The position numbers were made by a program, and so were the translations under genes. 64,000 nt of DNA, taken from VAZQ01 sp035293945. GTDB taxonomy: Bacteria > Pseudomonadota > Alphaproteobacteria > Rhizobiales > Xanthobacteraceae. Location of the stretch: NCBI GenBank assembly GCA_035293945.1, contig DATGLV010000024.1:434001-498000 (forward strand), in the 5' to 3' direction. The notes under the pieces were generated by a model, which was not told the DNA's origin, did not search any database, and saw nothing but the letters and a program-made list of their open reading frames with translations. This document shows positions 42,264-51,258 of this stretch, piece by piece. Each line of letters opens with the position of its first letter. Position 1 is the stretch's first letter.

Positions 42264-42458
42264 GATCGGCCAATTGGATCGGCCAAAGGCAATGGCTCGC
42301 GGTAGATTGTCTAGTGAATACAAATGGTTATAGCTTGCCGGATCCGGCCAAAAGGTCTTCAAAAACCAAGATCGGCCAAATAACCGGCCAAAATTCATGA
42401 CTGCTTACAATTTCCGCAGTTTTCACATTGTCTTGCGACCATCAACGATCGGCCAAAA
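42264..42458. promoter_or_regulatory. Six-copy repeat array at the second Fic promoter
   Basis: The sequence GATCGGCCAAA, or its core CGGCCAA, occurs six times: at 42264, 42277, 42341 (GATCCGGCCAAAA), 42370, 42384 (CCGGCCAAAA) and 42447. The last copy runs straight into the Fic ATG at 42458. All copies point the same way. The layout mirrors the array before the first Fic gene but with a different motif, suggesting each Fic protein reads its own repeat. Confidence 0.7.
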
Positions 42459-43651
42459 TGACTCGGATTGAGACCCAGAGGATCGAGCCTACCCGTCTGG
42501 AGGAGATATCCGAGCCGATCTCCGACGCGATCGCAGGTCTTTCGGCAGAGTCCGCCAAGCTTGGCAGCGCGCTTCACTCTCGCACGGCGGCGAATCTCGC
42601 CGACCTCGTGCGCATCATGAACACGTATTACAGCAACCTCATCGAAGGCCACAACACGCGCCCGCGCGACATCGAGCGCGCGCTCGAGGGCAAATTCGAT
42701 CAGGACAAAGACCGCCGAAATCTTCAGGTCGAGGCAGCGGCGCATGTGCATTTGCAGTCCGAGATCGATCGGATGGCCCGCGAAGGAACGCTGCCCGAGC
42801 CGGCGTCACGCGATTTCATTCTGCGTCTTCATCGCGATTTTTATAAGGACGCGCCACCGGAGATGCTGCTCATCGGCGCCGGCGACCGCGCCTTCACCAT
42901 GGAGCCTGGAAAATGGCGGGCCGCACCGGAGCATGAGGTTGAGGTCGGTCGGCACCTTCCGCCTTCGAGCGCGCGCGTTGAAGACTTCATGAAATATTTT
43001 GAGCAGCAGTACCGCTTCGACAAGCTCAAGCAGGGCGGGCGTATCCTCGCGATGGCGGCCGCCCATCATCGGTTCAATCACATCCATCCTTTTCCCGACG
43101 GTAATGGTCGTGTCAGCCGTCTCATGAGTCATGCCATGGCGCATAGCGCCGGGATCGGCGCGCAAGGCCTGTGGTCGATCTCACGCGGGCTAGCACGTGG
43201 CCTTGCTGGCGGTGTCGAGGGACGCACCGAGTATAAGAAAATGATGGACCACGCCGACATGCCCCGCCAGGGAGCACTGGACGGAAGAGGCAATCTCTCG
43301 CTCCGCGCACTGAATGAATTCGTGCTCTGGTTCCTGAAAATCTGCCTCGATCAGGTCAGTTTCATGTCCGGCCTGTTTGACATCGGCACCCTAATCGAGA
43401 GGCTCCGGGCCTATGTTGCGCGCCAAGAGCTAAAGCCGGAAGCGAGCCGCCTCCTCGAGGAAGCGCTCATTCGTGGCGAATTTGAGCGCGGGGATATTTC
43501 ACGGGTCACCGGACAGCCCGACCGTTCGGCACGCCGCGTCTTGGTCGAGGTTATCGAGGCAGGATTGCTTGCTTCGGATACGCCGAAGGGACCTGTGTCG
43601 TTGCGCCTTCCCGTCGATGCGCTTGAGATACTTTTTCCAAGGCTATTTTAA
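42458..43651 (+). CDS. Fic-family AMPylase-like protein, second copy
   Basis: The product is 397 aa. The inhibitory motif SNLIEGHN lies at about residues 60-67 (class II, N-terminal helix). The catalytic motif HPFPDGNGRVSR is complete. The C-terminal segment (residues about 330-397, LLEEALIRGEFERGDISRVT, GQPDRSARRVLVEVIEAGLL) is a clear winged-helix-like DNA-binding domain. The N-terminal 60 residues lack DUF4172. ATG 42458 abuts the sixth promoter repeat. It should AMPylate an unknown protein target. It does not closely resemble the Fic protein at 24.6 kb outside the core. Confidence 0.9.
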   Translation: MTRIETQRIEPTRLEEISEPISDAIAGLSAESAKLGSALHSRTAANLADLVRIMNTYYSNLIEGHNTRPRDIERALEGKFDQDKDRRNLQVEAAAHVHLQSEIDRMAREGTLPEPASRDFILRLHRDFYKDAPPEMLLIGAGDRAFTMEPGKWRAAPEHEVEVGRHLPPSSARVEDFMKYFEQQYRFDKLKQGGRILAMAAAHHRFNHIHPFPDGNGRVSRLMSHAMAHSAGIGAQGLWSISRGLARGLAGGVEGRTEYKKMMDHADMPRQGALDGRGNLSLRALNEFVLWFLKICLDQVSFMSGLFDIGTLIERLRAYVARQELKPEASRLLEEALIRGEFERGDISRVTGQPDRSARRVLVEVIEAGLLASDTPKGPVSLRLPVDALEILFPRLF

Positions 43652-43778
43652 TTGGGTCCAGCACCCTTGGGCGGGCGTGAAACTACCACGCGACCCGAGC
43701 AAGGACATTTTTGATGATCTCGCCCGGGCTCTGTGAGTTGGAATCAACTCCTGAAGTCGGAGGCGGCAAAGCGCCGCC

Positions 43779-45134
43779 TCACGCGGCCTCAGGCGAGGGG
43801 TTCTCCAGGCTGAACATTTCAGCTTCGTCGTCGTAGGAGTAGAGCTCGGCGTAGCGGCCCCAGTGGATGACGGTACGCAGCGTCTGCTGTGCGGTTTCCT
43901 CAGGCAGCGTATCCTCGAGCTCGGGCTCGAAGCGAATGAGCGGTGCCTTGTGTCCGGGCCGTTCGTCGAGCACGCGGCGGATATGCGCCGCCAGCGGGAC
44001 ATTGGCGCGCAACCGCTCGGCAAATATTCGCTTGCGCACCTCAAGATCGGCATCCGCGAAGGTGCGCCCGGTCGGGGTGAGGCGAATATCGCCCTGCTCG
44101 AGCTCGGCGAAGCCGAGCATCTGCAAAGCTTCTGCGATGGGAAAGAGCTCGTCGGCCTCGAGCTGCAGCCGCCCGCCGACTTCAGGCAAGTCCGCATGAC
44201 CGTTGAAATGCGGCGAAGCGAGAAGCTCGAGCAAGCCGGACATCAGGTTGGTGCCTACTGCCGGCAACGGGGTCGTGATCGAAGGCGCGCCAGCCTTGGC
44301 CGGCTCGGCCGGCGCGACGCGCTGCGTCATCCCTGTGTAGATATCGTCGACCAGCTTGCGGAAGGCCGGATCGAAGCGGTTGCGCGGGTAGGGCAGCGTG
44401 ACCTTGATCTCGGCACTGACCCGGCCAGGATTCGAGGAGAACACCAGAATGCGGTCGCACATCAGCACCGCTTCCTCGATGTTGTGGGTTACCATCAGCA
44501 CTGATTTGATGGGGAGCTTCTTTTCGTGCCACAGATCGAGGAAGTCGGTGCGCAGCGTCTCCGAGGTGAGCACGTCGAGCGCCGAGAACGGCTCGTCCAT
44601 GAGCAGGATCGCCGGATCGACCACGAGCGCCCGGGCAAAGCCGACGCGCTGGCGCATGCCGCCGGAGAGCTCGCGCGGATAAGCGGATTCGAATCCATCG
44701 AGACCGATCGTGTCGATGGCGGCGAGCGCCCGCCGGCGCATCTCCGCCTCCGGAATGCCGAGCGCTTCGAGGCCGGCCTCCACGTTCTCCAAGACCGTCA
44801 GCCAGGGGAACAGCGCGAAAGTCTGGAACACCAGCGCGACCCCCGCGCACGGCCCCGTCACCGGGCCGCCCCGATAGGTGACGTTGCCCTCCGACGGCTT
44901 GATCAGCCCAGCCACAATGCGCAGCAGCGTGGATTTGCCCGACCCGGAGCGGCCGAGCAGGCCCACGATCTCACCCTCGTACAGGGTCAGATCGACATCC
45001 TTGAGAACGACGATCTCGCCGGCGGACGGACTCGGGAAATGCTTGTCCACGCCCTTGCAGGAGAGGACTGTGGCGGAGGCGGGCGCCGTTCCCGATGCAG
45101 ACGGTGCCGCCGAATGCTGCTCGATGACGGACAT
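43779..45134 (-). CDS. ABC transporter ATPase with C-terminal AAA-associated domain (nitrate/sulfonate type)
   Basis: The product is 451 aa. The ATPase half has Walker A GRSGSGKSTLLRIVAG, the signature LSGGMRQRVGFARALV and Walker B ILLMDEPFSALD, typical of NitT/TauT-like importers. Residues 310-450 form the AAA-associated C-terminal domain (LLELLASPHFNGHADLPEVG, ..RIFAERLRANVPLAAHIRRV), seen in a subset with two-domain permeases. ATG 45134 is the first Met after an AAGGAG site. It is followed on the same operon by the permease gene; no periplasmic binding protein lies nearby. Confidence 0.88.
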   Translation of the reverse strand: MSVIEQHSAAPSASGTAPASATVLSCKGVDKHFPSPSAGEIVVLKDVDLTLYEGEIVGLLGRSGSGKSTLLRIVAGLIKPSEGNVTYRGGPVTGPCAGVALVFQTFALFPWLTVLENVEAGLEALGIPEAEMRRRALAAIDTIGLDGFESAYPRELSGGMRQRVGFARALVVDPAILLMDEPFSALDVLTSETLRTDFLDLWHEKKLPIKSVLMVTHNIEEAVLMCDRILVFSSNPGRVSAEIKVTLPYPRNRFDPAFRKLVDDIYTGMTQRVAPAEPAKAGAPSITTPLPAVGTNLMSGLLELLASPHFNGHADLPEVGGRLQLEADELFPIAEALQMLGFAELEQGDIRLTPTGRTFADADLEVRKRIFAERLRANVPLAAHIRRVLDERPGHKAPLIRFEPELEDTLPEETAQQTLRTVIHWGRYAELYSYDDEAEMFSLENPSPEAA

Positions 45135-45235
45135 GGTTCTCTCACTCCTTGCGGTTGGCGCATGTTCATTTCGGAAAACCGGCATCCACCCCCTCTATCT
45201 CTTCGGGGCAGGCTTTCCGGAACATGCGCGCGCGA

Positions 45236-46966
45236 TCAGTCGAGGCGCAGCTTGCGCTCGGAGAGTTGATAGAGCGGACGCCAGAGCGCCCGGTTGAAGA
45301 CGGTGACGAACAACGACAGCATCACAATGCCGAGCACGATGCGCGGATAGTCGCCCGCCTCTGTATTGGTCTGGATATAGGCGCCGACCCCGTGCGCAAT
45401 CAACTTGGTGTCGCCCCATTTCACGTATTCGGACACGATGCTGGCGTTCCAGGCGCCGCCCGAGGCCGTGATCGCACCGGTGACGTAATAAGGGAAAACG
45501 CCGGGCAGGATCACCTTGCGCCACCATTGCCAGCCGCGGATATGGAAGATGTTGGCGGCCTCCTTCAGGTCGGTGGGGAATGCCGAGGCTCCGGCGATCA
45601 CATTGAACAAAATGTACCATTGGGTGCCGAGGATCATCAGCGGGCTCACCCAGAGATCGACATTGAGATCGAGGCTGACGATCACCACCACGGCAACCGG
45701 AAAGAACAGGTTGGCCGGAAAGGCGGCGAGAAACTGCGCCAATGGCTGCACCTTCTCGGCCCAGCGCGGGCGCAAGCCGATCCAGACCCCGACCGGCACC
45801 CAGATCAGGCTCGCGAGCGCAATCAGCAGCACCACCCGCACCATGGTGGCGACGCTGAGCAGGAAGACATGCCAGACGTCGCCCCAGGAGAGCTCGCTGC
45901 TGATGAAATCCACGACCTGCGACACGCAATAGACGGCCGCAGCAGCGATGATCGCGTACCAGATGACGTCGATGATGCGCGAGGACAAGGGCCCCTCGAT
46001 CCGCATCGGCTTGATCGGCACGCGGAAGCGCAGCGAATAGCGGAACAGCTGGCCGAACGGCGTGCCGAGGGTCCGCACGAAGCGGGTCTTCTGCACGAGG
46101 TCGAGCACCCAGGATTCGGGAACCACTTGCGCGGCGGTCTGCTCGAAGCGGAACTTGTCCGACCAGGCGACCAGCGGGCGGAACATCAGCTGGTCATAGA
46201 GCAGGATGACAATGGTCATGGCGATGATCGCCCAGCCGACTGCGCCCAGATCCTTCTGGTCGATCGCCATTGCCACGTAGGAGCCGATGCCCGGAAGCGT
46301 GATCGTCTTGTCGCCGACGGTGATCGCCTCGGATGCGACCACGAAGAACCAGGCTCCGGACATCGACATCATCATGTTCCAGATCAGGCCCGGCATGGCG
46401 AAGGGTACGTCGAGCCGCCAGAATCGCTGCCACGACGAGAAGTGAAACGAGCGACTCGCCTCATCCAGGTCGTGTGGGACCGTGACCAGCGACTGATAGA
46501 AGCTGAACGCCATGTTCCAGGCTTGGCTGGTGAAGATGGCGAACACGCAGGCAAGCTCCGCGCCCAGCACCTTGCCGGGGAACAGCGACATGAAGAAGAC
46601 GACAGTGAAAGAGATGTAGCCGAGGATCGGCACCGACTGGAGAATGTCGAGGATCGGGATGAGGACGAGGCCGGCGCGCCGGCTCTTGGCGGCAAGCGTC
46701 GCATACGTGAAGGTGAAGACGAGCGAGGCCACCAGCCCGGCCAGCATGCGCAATACCGTGCGCAGCGCGTATTCCGGCAGGTTCGTCGGATCGAGCGAGA
46801 TCGTCGCCTCCTGAACGACCTCGATGGGCGCTTGCATTTGGCGGACGCCGATGAAGGCGAGCGCAAGCGCTGCCAGCATCAGGGGCGCGGCGACCAGGTC
46901 CCAGCGATTGGGCAGGAAGGCGCGAAGCGTGTTGCCGCCGACGGCGAGATAGTGATTGTCGGTCAT
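45236..46966 (-). CDS. ABC transporter permease with two transmembrane domains
   Basis: The product is 576 aa with about twelve spans forming two BPD-type permease domains. The coupling segments are ...PHDLDEASRSFHFSSWQRFW in the first half and PTDLKEAANIFHIRGWQWWR in the second, each with the EAA-like loop that docks on the ATPase. Fused permeases of this type pair with ATPases carrying the AAA-associated domain. ATG 46966 begins the conserved N-terminus (MTDNHYLAVGGNTLRAF). Substrate (nitrate, bicarbonate, sulfonate or other) cannot be told. Upstream of it, 46967-47322 shows no gene. Confidence 0.88.
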   Translation of the reverse strand: MTDNHYLAVGGNTLRAFLPNRWDLVAAPLMLAALALAFIGVRQMQAPIEVVQEATISLDPTNLPEYALRTVLRMLAGLVASLVFTFTYATLAAKSRRAGLVLIPILDILQSVPILGYISFTVVFFMSLFPGKVLGAELACVFAIFTSQAWNMAFSFYQSLVTVPHDLDEASRSFHFSSWQRFWRLDVPFAMPGLIWNMMMSMSGAWFFVVASEAITVGDKTITLPGIGSYVAMAIDQKDLGAVGWAIIAMTIVILLYDQLMFRPLVAWSDKFRFEQTAAQVVPESWVLDLVQKTRFVRTLGTPFGQLFRYSLRFRVPIKPMRIEGPLSSRIIDVIWYAIIAAAAVYCVSQVVDFISSELSWGDVWHVFLLSVATMVRVVLLIALASLIWVPVGVWIGLRPRWAEKVQPLAQFLAAFPANLFFPVAVVVIVSLDLNVDLWVSPLMILGTQWYILFNVIAGASAFPTDLKEAANIFHIRGWQWWRKVILPGVFPYYVTGAITASGGAWNASIVSEYVKWGDTKLIAHGVGAYIQTNTEAGDYPRIVLGIVMLSLFVTVFNRALWRPLYQLSERKLRLD

Positions 46967-47322
46967 GTATCGCCTGCTCGGGATCCCGGTCCGGGGATCA
47001 CCTGTTGGGATCACCTTTTGGGGCTGGCGGCTTGCGACTTCGCCTGAGGCGTATCGTGTGAGACGGCTCGGGGGACGGCGCAGCACCTTGCCGATATGTG
47101 AAGCTTTAACCGTTCACGCCTACGGAGCGAGGAATGCTTCGGTCTTCCAAGTCAGTTCAATAGGCCAACAAGATGATGAAGGGTCCGCCCGCGAACATTG
47201 TCCAGCCCGGACGCGCGGTCAAGCAAAACCGAGTCTGTGACAGCCCGATGACGAGAGCGCGTCCCGGTCGCCGCCCGGGACCGATGGTCGAAGCCTTTTC
47301 GATTGGGGCGCGGAGGGGGCTC

Positions 47323-47544
47323 CTATCTGGCCGCCTCGGCTGCGGGAGCCACTTTCATCTCGACCGCGAGATGCGACAGGTCGGGAAACCGGGCCAAGCG
47401 GGCCCGATAATAGTCCGGGTCCCGATTCCGCTTGGTCACCACCGACACGATGGCACCGAGGTGCCCGGGTCCGAGACGCCAAAAATGCAGGTCGGCGAGC
47501 GTGTCGCCTTCGCTCTCCACGGCCGCGCGGAGCCGTGCCTCCAT
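47323..47544 (-). pseudogene. C-terminal remnant of a DmeF-like Co/Ni efflux protein
   Basis: Seventy-three codons remain, with a stop about 26 bp upstream of the Met in the same frame. The sequence LADLHFWRLGPGHLGAIVSV, VTKRNRDPDYYRARLARFPD and LSHLAVEMKV is the cytoplasmic C-terminal domain of DmeF-type cation diffusion facilitators (normally about 300 aa with six membrane spans). Only 86 bp separate it from the DmeR-like gene, so the whole membrane part is deleted. In other rhizobia dmeR and dmeF form one operon in this order. Confidence 0.75.
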
Positions 47545-47630
47545 TTCCCGGTCCGGTGCGTAGGGGAGAGGGCATCACCTTGGCGGTCGCTCACGGCGGC
47601 GGCCCTTCTGCAGCACCCTTGGTCTCTTGC

Positions 47631-47897
47631 TCACAAATATTTGGTGACGGCCCGGAACTCGCGCAACGCCGCATTCCCCTTGCGGCCGGGCGTGCGCAGC
47701 GATTGATCCAGGCAATGGTCGATATGATCGTGAATGAGCGCCTTCTTGGCGTTCATGATCGCGCTTTCGACCGCCTGCAACTGCTGCGCCAGCTGGACGC
47801 AGGAACGATCCTCTTCGATCATCTGGATGATCTTCTGCAGGTGACCGTCGGCGCGCTTGAGACGCTTGATGATGTCCGGATGATGCTGGTGGGTCAT
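47631..47897 (-). CDS. CsoR/RcnR-family metal sensor, DmeR-like
   Basis: The product is 88 aa. The N-terminus MTHQHHPDI recalls the His-rich start of RcnR and DmeR. Cys33 (RSCVQ), His58 and Cys62 (HDHIDHCLDQ) occupy the metal-binding positions of the CsoR/RcnR fold. The protein is all-helical (RLKRADGHLQKIIQMIEEDR) and would repress by binding a GC-rich operator until Ni, Co or a similar ion binds. ATG 47897 is preferred because the family starts there; the frame is open further upstream. Its efflux partner downstream is only a remnant. Confidence 0.85.
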   Translation of the reverse strand: MTHQHHPDIIKRLKRADGHLQKIIQMIEEDRSCVQLAQQLQAVESAIMNAKKALIHDHIDHCLDQSLRTPGRKGNAALREFRAVTKYL

Positions 47898-47944
47898 GGC
47901 CTCTCTCACTTGGAGCGGAGACCATACCGTCGATCCTGCGGGGT

Positions 47945-47958
47945 GGATAGGCCTATCC
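47945..47958. promoter_or_regulatory. Palindromic candidate operator of the DmeR-like sensor
   Basis: The perfect 14-bp palindrome GGATAGGCCTATCC lies 48 bp upstream of the sensor ATG. It is flanked by ATCCTGCGGGG and CCGGGGAGGAT, which extend the symmetry. G-tract plus AT-step elements of this kind are typical RcnR/DmeR targets. Confidence 0.55.
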
Positions 47959-48164
47959 TCCGGGGAGGATCGCTGGAAATGCTTGACAGGAGCGTGGAAC
48001 GGGACTACGTGGGCTGTCGTCGCCTCGTCAAGCATTGGGCGACCTCAACCTGACCACACGGAAATGGAAAGCAGCGTCTCGAATCGCGGCATCGCCCGGT
48101 CGGGCCTCGCCCGGCCGACAATTCCGCAAGATATCGTAACCGACCGCAGCGCAGGCTGCGTCAG

Positions 48165-48220
48165 GGTAAGCGATCGACCCAATTCGCCGGGCACAAGCAC
48201 GCCCTAGTGGATCGCTTACC
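48165..48220. repeat. 11-bp inverted repeat with a 34-bp loop
   Basis: GGTAAGCGATC (48165-48175) and its exact complement GATCGCTTACC (48210-48220) could form a long-range hairpin or be a dimeric binding site. No gene covers it. The rest of 48036-48277 is non-coding. Confidence 0.5.
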
Positions 48221-48277
48221 TTCGCGCTCCCCTGCCGCGGTTTTCAACGACCAAGCACAGCCGAAGCGGAGGGAGCG

Positions 48278-48571
48278 ATGTTCGCAAAGCTCGCAATATT
48301 CGACGTCCGCCGCCAGCGCCTGCCGAGGCCGGCGCTCGCACACCACAATGACAACCATGTCGTCGCCGGCTGCTCGCGCGCGGTCCCGCAGCGGCTCACC
48401 TGCCGCTGGCGGATGAATGCGGCTGGCCGGCTCGAATGCAGCTGGGCGAGCGACCCGGCCGAAGAAACCGATGCGCCATTACGGTGTTTAACTTCTATTG
48501 GAGCCGCGCGGCCGGCGAGAGGCGCCAGCCGCGCGGTCGAGCGAGGATCAGAGAATGGACGAGCAGCCTAG
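48278..48571 (+). CDS. Short hypothetical protein
   Basis: The product is 97 aa. It begins MFAKLAIFDVRRQRLPRPAL and has a block LTCRWRMNAAGRLECSWASD whose spaced C-x-W elements resemble other small rhizobial proteins with a Cys/Trp repeat. No signal peptide or membrane span is seen. GGAGG lies 7-11 bp upstream of the ATG. Expression is uncertain, so this remains a tentative gene. Confidence 0.4.
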   Translation: MFAKLAIFDVRRQRLPRPALAHHNDNHVVAGCSRAVPQRLTCRWRMNAAGRLECSWASDPAEETDAPLRCLTSIGAARPARGASRAVERGSENGRAA

Positions 48572-48725
48572 ATGCCCCGCTGCTTCGCCTTGCGTGGCAG
48601 CGGGAACCCCGACGGGGAACAAACCTGAAGGTCGATTGATCGCGGCCGGTCGCGACCGAGTGGGCGGAGCCCCATAGGCTCTCGGCTCACCTCGGTGCCG
48701 TGACGCGCGGCACTGGAGGTGGGCC

Positions 48726-50435
48726 ATGAACCAAGACTTCAATCAGAATATCTTCAATCAAGACATCGAAGGCGCCGGCGTCCTCGCGGCACAAGGCCAG
48801 CCCGCGCTGTTCCGTACCGCCGCCTTGGACGAGGCGCATATCGGCGACATCAAGGGTGCCTTCGGCACCATTCGGCACGGGGACTACGCGCCCCGGCTCG
48901 GCTGGCGTGCACGCATCACCACCTTGCTGGCGGTCCTCGGGCCCGGGCTCATCGTCATGGTGGGCGATAACGACGCGGGCGCGTTCAGCACCTATGCCCA
49001 GGCGGGCCAGAACTACGGCACGACGCTGTTATGGACGCTGATGCTGTTGATCCCCGTGCTGTACGTGAACCAGGAGATGGTGCTTCGGCTCGGCGCGGTC
49101 TCAGGCGTCGGCCATGCCCGCTTGATCCTGGAGCGGTTCGGCAAGTTCTGGGGCGCCTTCAGCGTCATCGACCTGTTCCTGCTCAATGCCCTCACCATCG
49201 TGACTGAGTTCATCGGCATCAGCCTGGCCTTCCAATATTTGGGACTTCCCACCAATGTGGGCGTTCTGGGTGCGGCTCTGCTGGTGATGCTGGCGGTCAG
49301 CACGGGGGACTTTCGCCGCTTCGAGCGCTTCGCCGTGCTTCTCGTGTTCGGCAGCCTTCTCTTGGTCCCGCTGCTGCTGCTGGTGCATCCGCCGGTTGGC
49401 CAGCTTGCGCGCGACTTTTTTGTGCCGCAACTGCCCGCGACCGGCGAGCTCAGCGATGTCATGCTGCTCATCATCGGCATCGTCGGAACCACGGTCGCAC
49501 CGTGGCAGCTCTTCTTCCAGCAGAGCTATGTGGTCGACAAGCGCATCACCCCCCGTTTCATCAAATATGAGCGGCTCGACCTGTGGATCGGCATCGTCTG
49601 CGTGATCATCGGCGCGATCGCCATCTTGGGCGCCGTCGCCGCGGTCTTCGCCGGCCGTCCCGAGGCGGGAAACTTCACCGACGCCGCCGCAGTCGCTGCC
49701 GGTTTCGAGAAATATGCAGGCAAGCTGCCCGCCATCCTGTTCACGCTGGCGCTGATCGATGCCTGCATCATCGGTGCCTCGGCGGTGTCTTTGTCGACCG
49801 CCTATGCGCTCGGGGACATCATGTCGCTCCGCCACTCCCTGCATCGCAAGGTGCGCGACGCTAAAGGCTTCTACAGCGTCTATTTCGGCTTGGTGCTGCT
49901 CTCTGCGGTTCTGGTGCTCACGCCAGGCACGCCGCTCGGGCTCCTGACCAATGCAGTGCAGGCGCTGGCCGGCGTGCTGTTGCCGAGTGCCACGGTGTTT
50001 CTGCTGCTCCTGTGCAACGACCGGGACGTGCTCGGCCCCTGGGTCAACTCACGCGCTCTCAATCTCTTCACCGGCGGCGTCATCGCCGTACTGGTGCTGC
50101 TGTCCCTCATCCTTACCCTGTCGGTGCTTTTCACCGATATCTCCGAGGCTGAGATCGTCGGCATTCTGATCGGCGGCGGCATCCTTGCGCTTGCCCTTGC
50201 GGTGGTTGGCGTGCGGCTCGCCGAGCCGGCCGCCGCGCGGACGTGGGACGGCGCATCGGGTCAGGAGCTCAAGCACGCACGCGCGACTTGGCGCATGCCG
50301 CCGCTCGAGGAGCTGCCGCCCGCACGGCTCACGCCGCTGAGCCGTGCTTGGCTCGTCGTCCTTCGCGGGTATCTTGTCATCGCCGCCGGCTTGGTCTTGG
50401 TACGGATCGTCCAACTCTCGATTGCGGGAGCTTGA
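48726..50435 (+). CDS. NRAMP/SLC11-related divalent-metal transporter with altered ligands
   Basis: The product is 569 aa: a polar 60-residue N-terminus, then about eleven membrane spans. In classical NRAMP proteins TM1 carries DPGN and TM6 carries A-x-x-M. Here TM1 reads D81-N-D-A-G and TM6 reads T255-T-V-A-P-W, so the Met ligand is missing. Known NRAMP-related Mg2+ transporters also lack that Met. A neighbouring mgtC gene fits magnesium rather than manganese or iron, but this is inference. GGAGGTGGGCC lies before the ATG. Confidence 0.85.
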   Translation: MNQDFNQNIFNQDIEGAGVLAAQGQPALFRTAALDEAHIGDIKGAFGTIRHGDYAPRLGWRARITTLLAVLGPGLIVMVGDNDAGAFSTYAQAGQNYGTTLLWTLMLLIPVLYVNQEMVLRLGAVSGVGHARLILERFGKFWGAFSVIDLFLLNALTIVTEFIGISLAFQYLGLPTNVGVLGAALLVMLAVSTGDFRRFERFAVLLVFGSLLLVPLLLLVHPPVGQLARDFFVPQLPATGELSDVMLLIIGIVGTTVAPWQLFFQQSYVVDKRITPRFIKYERLDLWIGIVCVIIGAIAILGAVAAVFAGRPEAGNFTDAAAVAAGFEKYAGKLPAILFTLALIDACIIGASAVSLSTAYALGDIMSLRHSLHRKVRDAKGFYSVYFGLVLLSAVLVLTPGTPLGLLTNAVQALAGVLLPSATVFLLLLCNDRDVLGPWVNSRALNLFTGGVIAVLVLLSLILTLSVLFTDISEAEIVGILIGGGILALALAVVGVRLAEPAAARTWDGASGQELKHARATWRMPPLEELPPARLTPLSRAWLVVLRGYLVIAAGLVLVRIVQLSIAGA

Positions 50436-50492
50436 TGCGCTCCGGAGGAGTTCTCCGAGCGCTGGATATGCGCGACACGAAGCGGGGTCGGC

Positions 50493-51257
50493 ATGGCGAT
50501 CAACATTCAACAGGCTGCGATCGACCTCGCGGCGGCCGGGGGCTTGAGCTCCCTCATCGGCTTCGAGCGCCAGTGGCGGAACCGCCTCGCTGGCTTGCGC
50601 ACCAACACGCTGGTGGCGCTCGGAGCCGCAAGCTTCGTGATCTTCGAGGCGCTCGTGCCGGGCGAGGCGAGCCCGAGCCGTGTCGCCGCGCAGGTGGTGT
50701 CCGGCATCGGCTTTTTGGGTGCCGGCCTGATATTCCGCGAGGGCCTGAGCGTGCGCGGGCTCAACACCGCGGCGACGATCTGGTGCTCAGCCGCCGTCGG
50801 GGTTCTGGCCGGCGGTGGCTTTCTCGCCTATGCGGCGCTCGCCACCGGTTTTGTGCTGTTCGTCAACTTGCTCTTGCGGCCTATCGTGATCTTCATCAAC
50901 AAGCAGCCGTTGGTCGCCGGTGAGGCGGAAGTCGGCTATCTCGTTTCAGTCACTTGCCGCAGCCCTGATGAGGCGCATGTGCGGGCCCTGCTGTTGCAGG
51001 GCTTGGCCGGCGCTGGCTTGGCTCTCCGCCGCCTCGACAGCAACGATGTGGAGGGAACCGGGCGCGTCATCGTCAATGCATTGATGACAGCGTCGCACCG
51101 CGTTGATGCCGACGTGGAGAAGATCGTCGGCCGGCTGAGCCTGGAAGCCACCGTCTCGGCCGCGCGCTGGCAGGCCGAGATCGCCGTCGATAGCGAGAGC
51201 CGCCCGGCGCTCCCCGCGATGGATGTGCCTTCCTCAGCCGGTAACCCGGCGATTTAG
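50493..51257 (+). CDS. MgtC/SapB-family membrane protein
   Basis: The product is 254 aa. The N-terminal membrane domain has the family signatures GFERQWRNRLAGLRTNTLVA, SGIGFLGAGLIFREGLSVRG and LNTAATIWCSAAVGVLAGGG. A C-terminal ACT-like domain (residues 150-235) follows. MgtC proteins support growth at low Mg2+ and inside host cells, in part by acting on F-type ATP synthase. It follows the NRAMP-related gene by 57 bp, so the two probably form one unit concerned with magnesium. Confidence 0.88.
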   Translation: MAINIQQAAIDLAAAGGLSSLIGFERQWRNRLAGLRTNTLVALGAASFVIFEALVPGEASPSRVAAQVVSGIGFLGAGLIFREGLSVRGLNTAATIWCSAAVGVLAGGGFLAYAALATGFVLFVNLLLRPIVIFINKQPLVAGEAEVGYLVSVTCRSPDEAHVRALLLQGLAGAGLALRRLDSNDVEGTGRVIVNALMTASHRVDADVEKIVGRLSLEATVSAARWQAEIAVDSESRPALPAMDVPSSAGNPAI

Positions 51258-51258
51258 G

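Noticed and set aside
45149..47047. A 632-codon open frame on the plus strand over the ABC permease gene
   Set aside because: It is antisense to a clear permease, rich in His, Asp and Arg as high-GC shadow frames are, and has no recognisable domain.
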